Of a DNA stretch of 64,000 nucleotides, positions 47,846-58,918 are shown in pieces. The stretch lies in the NCBI GenBank assembly GCA_016617855.1, contig JAECUM010009416.1, positions 1-64,000 of the forward strand, in the 5' to 3' direction. The notes beneath the pieces were generated by a model. The model worked only from the letters and a program-made list of their open reading frames with translations, did no database searches and had not been told where the DNA came from. The stretch comes from Megalonaias nervosa (Eukaryota; Mollusca; Bivalvia; Unionida; Unionidae). Each line of letters opens with the position of its first letter. The first letter of the stretch is position 1. Both the position numbers and the translations under genes were made by a program.

Positions 47846-48094
47846 ATGTTGTTGTTGTGGGACTTAACGCCATTTTTCAGCACACGATAGGCTATACATG
47901 GCGGCCAGTATTAATGATGGAGGAAGAAACCGGGAAATCCTCGGAAAAACCACCGACCCACGAGAAGCTACTTTCAAGCTTTCTCACATATCCACATTCG
48001 CCGAATCCTAGACTCGAACCCACGCAGACAGAGGATAGATGGCAGTGATCCGTAACGGATAGCGCTTTAGACCACTCGGGCACTCGGGGCCCCC
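47846..48094 (-). mobile_element. tRNA-derived SINE, family 1, right-arm-only insertion
   Basis: The minus strand reads GTGCCCGAGTGGTCTAAAGC with a B box GGGTTCGAGTCTAGG and a typical body ending in a TTG/CAA repeat. Flanking duplication ACGGTCTAA lies at 47837-47845 and 48095-48103. The left arm lacks it near 8150, so it inserted after the duplication. Confidence 0.75.
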
Positions 48095-48245
48095 ACGGTC
48101 TAATTGTATTAAATATAAAAATTAATAAGGTGAAAGGTATAACAATTTAATAAACTAGATCACGGTATTCAAGAATTACAGGACAATGTTTCAATGCAAT
48201 TGCTTTCAATAAGTACAAGACCTACTGAAACTGGCAGTTATTTCA

Positions 48246-48980
48246 TCATACAAAATTAAGGGTGAGAATGTTTCCTTCGCATCTCCCTTCTATGTTACTC
48301 ATCTGTAACTTCCGCCTTGTATTACTTCTAGTACTTCCGGTACCCTTGCTTCCGTTTCCCATGGCCCTGCTTGTCGGTACTTCCGGTACCCTTGTTTCCG
48401 TTTTCCCTGCCCTCCTCGTTTCCTTCTCTCTAATCTTCGGGTGGCGCACTATCCCATCCTGAAAGCTTCCCTCAGAAGCCTTTGTTCCAAATCTCGTCGA
48501 AGTTCCTAGAACTCCTTTCCTGCACTTTTACGAGTGCCTAGTTTGCTCTCGGAGTGCAGTCGCGTGTCTCCCAACTCTTTCCACGTCCAAATTATGCACT
48601 GATTCTTTCAGAATGAACGTAAACAAAATAAGGTCTGGCTGCGCAAGAAACCCTCCCCAAAATTAATTCTGATTGGATACCGGTGGTCTCTTTGAAAACT
48701 GTCTGAGATAGTAGCACTCATACGATATAATGTCAGGCTTCCAGTCTTGAAGCCTAAGACGACCGGTGACATCAATGCCGATTGCAAAACAGAGATTCTC
48801 ACCACGGTGGCAATGTTGTCTTTGAAGTAACCGCGAATTTGACCATAACGTAATGGCTAAGGCACGCAGAGGTAATTTCTTGTTCAGAATCGGTCTATCA
48901 TCGTAATATTATATAACATGAGTTAACATCTCTACAAGTACTTTGAACTAAGATTTCTATCAGAAGACATTTACAAACAT
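48246..48980 (-). other. Unidentified conserved block with short open frames (right arm)
   Basis: Inverted match of 7320-8014. A 67-codon minus frame contains RHPKIREKETRRAGKTETR and a duplicated ACTTCCGGTACCCTTG unit (about 55-60 bp period) near 48300-48410. Function unknown. Confidence 0.3.
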
Positions 48981-50118
48981 GAAGCAGGAATTCTTAGCAA
49001 ATTTTCTCACACAACGTGACAGTGAAGAAGTAGGTCACATTGAGTTACTTACGTAAATATTTTGTTCTGGTGATACTCAGGATACATGAACTTATCCATT
49101 TTCGTGACTGAACAAGCAACAGTGTCCAGAAATTAACATAAGCGGAAAAAGCGGAAACGATCACAGGAGCTGGAAAAGTAGGTCACACTGACATACGTTT
49201 GTTATCAACTTTAACGACTGCACAATCAATAGTAACGAATAAATATATCTAAATTTTCATTTAAACATAATAACTAGATCAAGAAAGGTAGGGAACAGTG
49301 GCCTACATTTTATAGAGGTGTGTCATGCTCCTCAAGCTGTAAAAGCATAAACGATCACTGGAGTGTGAAAAGGAGGTCACTTTGACATACATTTGATATG
49401 CTGGTGTTGTATTTCACAGGCTGTATTGTATTAATCTTTCTCTGAGACACATCATACAATATACATCGATGTAATTACATCATTATCAGAGGCAAAATAC
49501 TCCTTTCCCACATTGTATCAAGACTGATCGCCATCGTGATTTTACCGCTTTCGACAAATTGATGTTTTCCGAAATCCAATTTGTTTGTTTCCGAACAAAA
49601 TATTAAGCACCTCAAAACATTCCCAGTTTAAACGACGTGACGTAGACTACATTGTCAGGATGTCAACATTAAGCTGTTTACTCGTCGGGTAGGTTTCGTT
49701 CAGAATGTTTAGGAATAAATATCTGATAGCATGTTATAAATGATTCTATTGTACAATATATTTATGAATTACTTCTTCACGTGAACTATAATATGCAAGC
49801 AAAGCAAACTTAATTTTAGCTAATGATACCAAATGTCATATCTTATAAAAGTTTTCACACAAAAGAACCCGAGTTTCTGCTTGTCAAAGATTTGCTATGC
49901 CTCTTAATTGTTTTGTATATTTTCAAACATGACATGTTTTGTACATCTTACGATGTAATAGTTTAAAAATAATTTACAACTTTCGTAATATACATTTTCA
50001 CTATACTCCATAGCACTTCCCAATTCCCATTTCTCAAAGGTAAAATAAATTCTTATACTAAGATGCTATTCTCTGGTAATATATTACCCGAATGGTAATG
50101 CAGTACATTAAAAGTATT

Positions 50119-50313
50119 TTATAACAAGTTTGAGCAACCATGTGGGTCTGAGAAAATCATTACAATTATGTGCACAATTCCATACCTTCCATGACGTAAT
50201 GGTAAAAGAGGCACCCGGAATTGTTTCCATTTCACATCAGTGCACATGGATGACCCTAGCGAGTAAGCATAATTATTTAAATCTAGCCGACTATTATTTT
50301 GACGTAATATCAA
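50119..50313 (-). other. Open frame conserved between arms (right)
   Basis: Counterpart of 5290-5484. The frame is open with SLGSSMCTDVKWKQFRVPL. Coding status is doubtful because replacements are frequent. Confidence 0.2.
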
Positions 50314-50959
50314 AAATTGATGTTCCGAAATTTTGACAGGTTTGCATAAATATTGAACCAGGTATTTATAAGTTTTATTGAGTTACATTTTAATATATAC
50401 AAAACAGACGTTAGGGCCTCTCTTTTGTCGCCGTAGTTTAATCAGAGTAAAATTACCAGTGTCATAGATTAATCTTTTCTTGTGCAGGTTTCAGCTTAAT
50501 TGAAACTATTTGGTACTTTCATTTGGCTTAGAATGGTACATCTGCATCAAATTTGATAAAAAAGTTTCACCAGACCTTAAACCACATGTCATAACCCAAA
50601 ATACATAATATGTATTATTTATCGGTATAATATGTCTGCAGTTATTATCTTGCTGAACTGCTGAAAATGAATATAAAATGTATCTTCAATTAAAATTGTT
50701 GTATATTTGCCCTTTGACGATTCCAGGCTACCACGGAGGAGGGTGTTTAAAACTGATAGTTATTAGAAATGATTGGTGAGAAGAGCACCCTGAGCATTCG
50801 ACAGAGATAAACTGACGGAACAATAATCCAACCTAGAGAGGGCTTCTCTATGGTCTCAGCTCTAAAGTGTGCAATAAAACATCTTAAGAGTTCTTATAAC
50901 ACAGTCTGTTCAGCTTTATAATATATTATAACCAAATAATTTGATTACTGGCTATGCAG

Positions 50960-51060
50960 TATTCATGTGGGAAGAAGTCCGAGTAAGAGATGGAGAAAAT
51001 CTGGAAGAGAAACAGGTGAAAGCGAATGATGTTGTAGAAGAGGTATTGGTAGAGTTGTAG
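50960..51060 (+). pseudogene. Possible exon of unknown gene (right)
   Basis: Counterpart of 4678-4775: the same TATGCAG acceptor, then an open acidic/basic frame (FMWEEVRVRDGENLEEK) to a TAG at 51058. It is followed in another frame by VVEGPAP, also seen on the left. Confidence 0.35.
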
Positions 51061-51084
51061 AAGGTCCTGCTCCTATAACAAGAA

Positions 51085-51088
<4 letters not shown>

Positions 51089-51148
<60 letters not shown>
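51089..51148. repeat. (TA)n microsatellite
   Basis: A pure TA run that ends the recognisable right-arm similarity. A (CT)n tract follows at 51197-51226. Confidence 0.9.
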
Positions 51149-51150
<2 letters not shown>

Positions 51151-51193
51151 TATTCAAATATGCATTATATATAATCAAAATTTTAATAAAACT

Positions 51194-51196
<3 letters not shown>

Positions 51197-51226
<30 letters not shown>
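51197..51226. repeat. (CT)n microsatellite
   Basis: A short pure CT tract next to the Penelope-like fragment. Confidence 0.85.
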
Positions 51227-51234
<8 letters not shown>

Positions 51235-51374
51235 ATACAAATCATATGGCGAATAACAGCCCTTTCAAGCGCACTGGATCCAGCAAGGAATCACGTGTGT
51301 CAGGGATTGATTGAGATAAATGCAATAAACTGACGGCGAACAGTGCAAAACTAGTATCTAACTAGCCTGAGCGC

Positions 51375-51400
51375 TTTCGACTCTTAATGAGTCTTTTTCA
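51375..51400 (-). ncRNA. Degenerate hammerhead-ribozyme-like motif of the Penelope-like element
   Basis: The minus strand reads TTGAAAAAGACTCATTAAGAGTCGAAAGC: a perfect 5-bp stem (GACTC/GAGTC) followed by the invariant-looking GAAA. Penelope-like elements are known to carry hammerhead motifs. Here the CTGATGA core is replaced by TTGAAAA, so activity is doubtful. Confidence 0.35.
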
Positions 51401-51749
51401 AAGGCATATCCAAAACATAGACAAAGCAAACAAATAAAACACAAAAACCGTTGTGTTTGCAAAACTCTACATGGCTGTTTCTACATGAATTAAACCTTTC
51501 AAATGTATTATGTCTCAACCAGCCTATATCAACTTGTTGCGGATACTGGAAAATATTTGTATTAAGCTAGAAATCGATGAGACATAGCGACATCTATTAC
51601 TTTGTGTACATTTATGTAAGCGAAATTATATCCCGGATATTTCATTCTTGTAGTAGTAATTGAAGGCTACTAAGAAAATTTAGAAAAGTTTTGAAAAGAA
51701 AATGTGTCGTCTGCAAAGGATAATTCCACTTGTGCATGGCTGTCTTTTT

Positions 51750-52770
51750 CTAGTCCTTTTGGTTTAAACCGCTTGGTTTCAATGTTCTAAGGCGGCGTAT
51801 CCAGTAAGATTCCTTTTCCTTCCTGGTTTCGGAACTCCAGTTGGGGTTGTTAGCAATTGCGATAAGAGTTATATCACTGAAAGTGTGGTCAGGAGAGGAG
51901 AAGTGTTCTGCGACCGGGCTTCTGTACAGCTTCTTTGTCATCCAATCAGATCTATGAAGGTCGATCCTTTTGTGTAGCTTTTCAGTTTCTCCGACATACT
52001 GAAGGCTACAGATCTTACATGTGATGAGATAAATTACATTCTCTGTTTTGCACGTTTTGTTTGGACCATGTATGTTTAGGTTTTCTCTAGTCACTGTGCT
52101 AGTAAATTCCCTGGTCTCTATCATATGTTGACAGGTTTTGCATCTTTTATCGCCACAGGGGCCAGATTGACCAGGGTGGTCTTGACTAGTGATTGGCGTT
52201 AGCTTCGCCCTGACTAGGATGTCCTTGAGGTTTTTTGGTCTCCGGTAGGCTACTACAGGTTTGTTCCGAAGGATTAGCTTTAGTACTTCCAATGATTCCA
52301 CGATGGGCCAGTGTTTCGCGATGATTTTACCTACTTTGGGGTTGACTGGATGGTAGGTCAGGATAAATGGTATCCTATCAGCCTTTTTCCTTCATTCCAT
52401 ATTTTAGTAGGTCATCGCGGTTTGTTTGTTTAGCCCTTTGGGTTGCCTCCGCAATCAGGTCTTTGTCGTAGCCTCGGTAAATTAAATGTTTAGATAGCTC
52501 TTCAGACCTTTCTAGGAATGTTTCATCGTCGGAGCAAATTCTGCGTATCCTCAGTGCCTGGCTATATGGAATGTTCCTAATGCAGTGCTTTGGATGACAG
52601 CTGGTTGGTAGGAGATACTGATGTTTGTCGGTTGGTTTCGAGTAGATGTCTGTATGGAATTTGTTTTCTACCAGTCTGGTTTTTGTGTCTAGGAAAACGT
52701 TTTTTGAGTTGAAGATTTCTGCCGTGAATTTTATTGAAGGATGGAAGTTGTTTGCCTTTGATATGTGCAA
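51750..52770 (-). pseudogene. Penelope-like polyprotein, RT C-terminus and GIY-YIG endonuclease
   Basis: Two frames joined by a shift near 52376. The first, at 52378-52770, covers the RT thumb region (DIYSKPTDKHQYLLPTSCHP). The second, at 51750-52301, has the linker RRPKNLKDILVRAKL, a Cys-rich stretch (CGDKRCKTCQHM) and a GIY-YIG nuclease core (NVIYLITCKICSLQYVGETE, then a conserved Arg and PVAEHF). This domain order is diagnostic of Penelope-like retroelements, which use the nuclease for target cleavage. The RT catalytic motifs are absent because of the 5' truncation. Confidence 0.85.
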
Positions 52771-52779
52771 AATGTTGAC

Positions 52780-53050
52780 AGCTGTTTCAAAACACTTTGA
52801 TGTATGTGATCCATTTTACACACACTTTACTTCCACAGCTGATTACCTAATTTGAGAAATTCAAGTTTCATTTATGTTTAGCAGTCTAAACGGAAAATAA
52901 ATCATCCATTGTTTAGCACATAATGTGTGTCAGAACCCTTCTGTTTTTGATCTTTTTCTACTCAACATCCCCTAACAATAACCCATTCCAATTCCGTTTC
53001 AATGTAAATTCTGGTGTCTTTTAAAACGTTTGCTTGAACAGCGCGAATAC
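52780..53050. repeat. Dispersed repeat R, copy 2
   Basis: It contains CACAGCTGATTACCTAATTTG and the following sequence shared with copies at 28110 and 56380. No coding content is seen. Confidence 0.45.
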
Positions 53051-53325
53051 AGAATTTTCAAATTTATTTTAAAAAAGAACAAAATTGTACAGTATTAGCC
53101 AGTAATGCGATTCGTGCTGTGGTTGAGGTAAATGTACAATTGAATTAAATTGATGACAGACCTTCGTCCCTACACAGCGTAAAAAGGGAACCATTCCACT
53201 CGCGACAAACAAGCTGTGGATCCTCATTAAAACTGTTTTTTTTACATATAGTCTATGCATGTTATATGTAGAACATAATTTTCAGGTGACTATTATGAAA
53301 TAACGCAATCTTCCAATATAAAACA

Positions 53326-53331
<6 letters not shown>

Positions 53332-53394
<63 letters not shown>
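53332..53394. repeat. (GA)n microsatellite
   Basis: A pure GA run of about 63 bp. Unlike the other GA tracts it lacks the GGTCGGGCTATC flank. Confidence 0.9.
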
Positions 53395-53396
<2 letters not shown>

Positions 53397-54986
53397 ATAG
53401 ATTACCAATAACGTTGAATTTATTATTAACCTTAATGTTTATATCTTTTATTAGCTAAATAAATGATAGCCTTGACAAACATACGTCTCAATTTAAACAT
53501 TAGCTCTTTCTTGAAGAGCACATTTTTGTGAATGTAAATGAATATTCTATGATAGAAACACAATAAAAAACTACGGACTTCCATTTCAACGCATAACTGA
53601 TATATACCATGCCCTGTTTTTGAAATGGACATTAAAAACCAAGTACAAAACAGGTGATTTCTAAAACAGATTAAGATCGGTCTAGTGGACATCATAGCCC
53701 CTGATCTAAATGATATTATGCCGTGGCATATATATGTTTACGGTGCTTACGGTAGGGTGAATACATTATATTGATGAATAAGGCATCATTAAACAGCAAA
53801 TAATAAGTGATATAATGTCCAGCAGAAATCAATCAATGGCTCGATAAACTTATAATCTTACGAGCAAAAGATATTTATAACAGTATGTAATTATTTCATC
53901 GGTGGATTTCTTGATTGATCTTTCCCATGATCTAAGCTGTGGTAAATACCGGTTGGGCGATTCTTTTAGTTTAGCTAGTAGTCGATGAAAAGGCCTCTCA
54001 CCAACTCTTATATTGATAAAACGTGTCAGACGCTGTATCCAATCTTTGGTTAAGTAGATGTTGATCACAATGTGTATATGAGTGTATTTCTAGATCCTCG
54101 GTATTCCTAGGTATTACAATGTCCATAGAAGCAACAAATCATCCGTATGTGAGGTCTTCAAGTTATGCATGTTACACCTATTAAATCATGAAATGTGATC
54201 ATGATCTAACCTGCCTTTTAAAGGCCACCGACTCATCTTGAGAGAGTACTGTAGTAGGTATTATTGGTCTATAACTGTAGGAACAGTAGAGGAAAATGCA
54301 AAACATGCTGCAATCAATGGTGTATGAAAACTGAGTCACTATGACCTTTTGCTTAGGTGAACAGTGCTATCCATCAAATGGTATGACTGTGCATACAATA
54401 GTGAGAAAAGAAACTAGAAGTAATGCAACACGCATTCCTTGGAAAGCTGGTGCTGTAGAAGCTGAGAAGACTCACCAGGATTCCATGCTTAATCCATTTC
54501 TTTTTAACTGCCGAATATTGAAACTGTCTCATTCTTAGGGAACTCCAATATGCAAAATTTGATAACAAAACTAATTTCTAGTTATGTTCCGTTAACATGT
54601 TCTGAAGATTCCTATATATGCATTGTAGAAATATACTATGGTCATTGACCTTGAACTATGTCATAGACAGAAAATGATTGAACATGTCTAAGTTCCTGTG
54701 AAGATATATCCACTTAGTAAACTAGGTTGTCTTCGACTTTTTAAAATGAAACAATCGAATCTCAAATCATTGAACTGGCATTTTTAACCAATTCTATAGA
54801 TACATTCAAGAAATTGGTTTGTTAACAAATCCATTTATACCTTGAGCTGTTTTTATTAGAAGCCAGTAATGCCAAAACAAAAAGAAAAAACGAAATGAAA
54901 CGTTGACTTTTAAATCAATGTCTGAGTGATGAACATGATTTTGTTTATTGGATAGAAAATAAATACTTAATCTGAACCAGATTCAG
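53395..54986. other. Spacer, no gene seen
   Basis: AT-rich sequence with only short unconvincing frames. No transposon ends or repeats were recognised. Confidence 0.4.
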
Positions 54987-55866
54987 TTGTATGTATGTAT
55001 GTATGTATGTATGTATCTATGTATCTATGTATGTGTTAATGTTATGTATGGTACGTATGTATGTATGTATAGCATAAGGTTGTTTCTCATAGAAGTACAG
55101 CCAATATGTCAAGAACTATTTAAGGAATGCGAAACATTATAACTTTACTACAAGTGATTAGAATTATGAATGAAACTCCATAATCTTCCATATACTTCAT
55201 GCATGTATGTATGTATGCACGTATGGTATGTATGTATTCATGTATGTGTGTATATATGTATGTATGTATGGTATGTATATATGTATTCATGTATGTATAT
55301 GTATGTATGTATGTATAGCGCAGGGTTGTTCCTCATAAAAGTACAGACAGTATGTCAAGAACCAATTAAGGAAAGCGAAGTATTATAACTTTACTACTTG
55401 TCATTAGAATTGTGAATGAAACTCCATATTGTTCCATATTCTTCATCTATGCATGTATGTATGCATGCATGTATGTATGTATGTATGTATGTATGTATGT
55501 ATGTATGTATGTATGTATGTATGCATGTGTGTATTTATGTATGTATGTATGTATGTATGTATGTAGGAATGTATGTATGTATATGTATATATGTATGCAT
55601 GTATGTATATATGTATGTATGTATGTATGTATTTATGAATGTATGCATATATGTATGTATGTATGCATGTATGTATGTATGTAGGTATGTATGTTTGTAT
55701 GTATGTATGTTTGTATGCATGTATGTATGTATATCGTAGTGTTGTTCCTCATAGAAGTACACACAATATGTCAAGAACCATTTAAGGAATGCGAATCATT
55801 ATAACTATACCACAAGTCATTAGAATTATGAATGAATCTCTATAATGTTTCATATACTTCATAATG
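54987..55866. repeat. (ATGT)n array with a 130-bp spacer repeated three times
   Basis: Tracts of ATGT (54987-55068, 55204-55315, 55452-55730) alternate with three copies of a unique spacer at about 55069-55203, 55316-55451 and 55731-55866 (GTTGTTCCTCATAGAAGTAC, then AATATGTCAAGAACC). This is a higher-order repeat grown by duplication of tract plus spacer. Confidence 0.85.
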
Positions 55867-56379
55867 GTCACAGTTCAAGTTCCTGGCTTGATGAAGGCAT
55901 AAAGAGTTGTCCGTGTGTTCTAACATTTTCCATTTGATACGGTTGCTATTTTAATAACTCCAGCTCGTTTGTAATAGCCAAAATAACGCCCATCCTTAAC
56001 AATCGTGAAAAGTTGTTTTAATCTCGGTATCATGTTAAAGTCTGGGGCGTTATACTCATGTGTTATGGGTGGCCAGATTTGATAAATGCACTTCACGCAT
56101 CTGCACATATCATGAACTGTGGTAAGCAAATAAACACGATACTAACAAGAGACCGGACGAATGAATCTGGCGGGCCGTAAGTTGGATGCCCGTGAGTGAG
56201 GTCGTACTACTTCCAGATGATACACAACATTCATTCTCATTATCATTGAAAATAGAGGATAAAACAGATATATGAGACAGTTCACATACCACATTGCCTT
56301 AAAAATAAGAAAGTTGGACAATTTAAAAGCGTCAGTATTTAAATGTGAATTTATTTTATAGGAAATGTGCTGACATGTT
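55867..56379. other. Spacer, nothing recognised
   Basis: No supported gene or repeat was found between the ATGT array and repeat R copy 3. Confidence 0.35.
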
Positions 56380-56600
56380 TCAAAATTTAGTTCGTGACTA
56401 ACGCTGTGTATAAGCTGTTTGTAGGCAGCCTTTACCGCGAAAGCTGATTACCTAAGTTGATGAAATCTAGTATCATTTATGTCTGCCACCCTTAATTCAG
56501 TGTATATCCTCTATTGTGCAATGACTATAGTAAACTAAATCCCTTCTATTGTCGCCTATGTCTAGACGCAACGTAGCATAGGATTGTAATACCATTCAAT
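56380..56600. repeat. Dispersed repeat R, copy 3
   Basis: It shares AAAGCTGATTACCTAAGTTG and following words with the copies at 28110 and 52780. Diverged. Confidence 0.4.
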
Positions 56601-56873
56601 AACTGATCCAGATGTATATCAGCCCATTTCAATAGCGGCAGGTTGCACGTACTCTATCTGCTGGATCCTTCCTGGCTGCCTCCACTTGTCTTTCCGACTT
56701 TATGTCCGACTTCTCCTGCCCTTCACCTGTCATGTTTGCTACAGTTTTCTCAAAGCTATGCCCACTTGCATATATTTTGGGACGGTACCGTATCCTTCCG
56801 CCAAGTATGTGATTGACACATATCCGACTCGTGGGCAAATCCAGAGACGTCACGTGATGAAAAATATTGTTTC

Positions 56874-57226
56874 CTCCCCTGAAATTATTAGTTCATTACC
56901 TCAAGTTGATAATTTATTCCCTCAAATTAATATCTCGCTCGATCAAATCCAGAAATCGTTCCCACAAGTTATTGTTTTATTCCCACTACTTATTATTCGT
57001 CCCCATAGAATAATAATTAGTTCCATCAAATTAACATTTCATTCTCTTAAATTATTACTTCCTGCCCTGAAACTAATAATTGGATGTCTTAAATTATTTT
57101 CTTCCCTCCTACTCATAATTTCATTCTCCCAAGTTAATATTTCGTTCTTTGAAAATAATATTCTTTTTCCTCATATTAATATCTTCGTTCCCTCAAGATA
57201 TTAGTTCCCTCAAATTAATATTGCTT
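56874..57226. repeat. Degenerate 21-bp minisatellite, about 16 units
   Basis: Units of 20-22 bp around TCCCTCAAATTAATATTTCGT repeat to 57226 with heavy divergence. The plus-strand frame at 56686-57204 is open through it, giving a period of about seven residues, but nothing else suggests a protein. Confidence 0.75.
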
Positions 57227-58540
57227 ATAAACAAACAGCGAATTTTTTTGCAGGTAACGTGGCAGTAGACATGACGGGTAACTATGTAACATGATGAATA
57301 TCAATTTTTTTTTGCGTGATATGTAAAGAGATTTACATTTTGTGATAGATTTTTCCGTGAAAATGTTTCCTTCACTTTTACTTGTCAAACACCTGGCCAA
57401 TCACGGTGAACTTCGAGAAGCTCTATTTTGGATTTGAATATGTTTCTGCCTTAGGCATCTGCCTTTTCCCGACGTGTTCCACTATTTCTTGCTTATTTAT
57501 TTTCCCGGATAATTCTGTTTTTCCGTTTTTAAGCTATTTTTTCCTTATTATTCTGTAAATTTCTGGGCCACTGCGTAGGTTCGTTTACGTCATGTTTGTA
57601 TGCCTCTGAGTCCATGTTTTCATTTCCCGGAATGTAGATGCAATCCATTCGAATTTGACTATCTTGTTTTCTTTCACTAGTTGTTGTAATAGGTCACTTT
57701 CGTGGTTAATCATACTATGTCGACTTTGTAAATGGTCGGAAGGCAAGGAATTGCTCAGAATGTCGTTAACTGCAAATATATACGTGTGATGTAACATTGG
57801 TAAGTGACAACGACGTCAAAATATCGGAGGCAGGGAACAATTCTGCAACTGTGCAGAGAGCTCATGATTATGTGATGTGCCCTAATCTCACATCACTGTA
57901 GTAAATCGCTTAATCGAAAAATCTTTATTCGAAATTTCTTGTGAAGATGACTTGCAGATAGAATTGATGCATAGGCAGATCCTCCACCGTTACATTGTAG
58001 TCAGTATTATTGTCACTTATCCAATAAACGATTATGTGTCATTCTTTCTACATTTTTCATGTCGTAATTTAGCATGTTAGGACCAGTGCAGCCTCAAAGC
58101 CTTGTAAAAGCTTAAGCATGCTGTCTCCTTTAGCCTAAATTCAGGGTCGGTGCTATCGTCTACTCATAATAGTGTAATCATGCACAGAAGCTTTGATCGC
58201 AAGTCAGTGATAAGGGAGCTATCTGAACGTCCTTAACAAATCATCAGTCCAAGTGAAGTGTTCAACGAGGAATGGAATTGAAAAACAGTCGGAATACTTT
58301 TAGCGTATCTAATCACCAACAAGACTGCTCCCAGAGGAATAGCACACGATTATTTTCTGCCCATTTCACACGTCCTCGATACTACGGCCCCTTTTCTGCG
58401 TGATACCAAGCATAGTCACTTTCTTATAAATAAATGTTCTTACGTAGACGTCACCGGGCGAAGCAAATGGGTATTTTGGTATTTTTTAATACGTATTTTG
58501 ACACCTACTAATAATGTCTCCTTTCCGAAAATTGCGGTAC
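57227..58540. other. Spacer, no gene seen
   Basis: AT-rich sequence with no open frame or repeat I can support. Confidence 0.35.
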
Positions 58541-58795
58541 TGCGGTAGTTTAGCTGGTAGAGCGTCGAACTCGCCTTTTAAAGGTCCTGCCTTTGCTACA
58601 CGATCAGCCTAACCCGGTTGCCGCCATGTGTCCTTGCGATAGATTATTTGCTTCCAAAATCAAACCAAACTACCTGCTCATATGGATAGAACATTTCGTT
58701 TCTTACTTTGTGTAGGGGCAACATTCAGTCGTTAATAAACTTCAATGATCCGTGTAACAAACCATCAGCGGAAGAAATACTGACTGTGCTAATCT
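58541..58795 (+). mobile_element. tRNA-derived SINE, family 2 (uninterrupted)
   Basis: The head GCGGTAGTTTAGCTGGTAGAG resembles a tRNA D-arm/A box, followed by ACACGATCAGCCTAACCCGG, TGTGTCCTTG, TTTCTTACTTTGTG and an end AATACTGACTGTGC. It is the template for recognising the split copy around non-LTR copy B. Confidence 0.7.
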
Positions 58796-58918
58796 GATAG
58801 GGGTATTTTGGATTAAATTGTATTTATGCTGTTCAAGCAAAGTGTCCACAAAATCGGAATTTCATTCAAACTATTTTGGAGTAGTTAGTTGCAACTGATT
58901 TTGACTGATTTGTCAATG

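Larger units (their letters stand above)
41865..51090. repeat. Right arm of the inverted duplication
   Basis: It matches 4600-17130 on the opposite strand in consistent order (paired anchors are given for the left arm). Specific to this arm are a SINE at 47846-48094 and CA expansion at 43972. Absent here are the solo LTR and the 1.8 kb block of the left arm. Recognisable similarity ends at the TA tract near 51090. Confidence 0.8.
51230..52777 (-). mobile_element. Penelope-like element, 5'-truncated
   Basis: Only the end of the polyprotein and the 3' region are present on the minus strand. The coding part ends at 51750 and a hairpin-bearing 3' region extends to about 51230. The 5' break at about 52777 abuts dispersed repeat R. 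Confidence 0.75.

Noticed and set aside
55412..55774. Frames of Met-Tyr-Val-Cys or His-Thr-Tyr-Ile repeats
   Set aside because: These are translations of the ATGT microsatellite on each strand.
56686..57204. 172-codon plus-strand frame
   Set aside because: It is open mainly because the minisatellite period is a multiple of three; no domain or conserved partner is seen.
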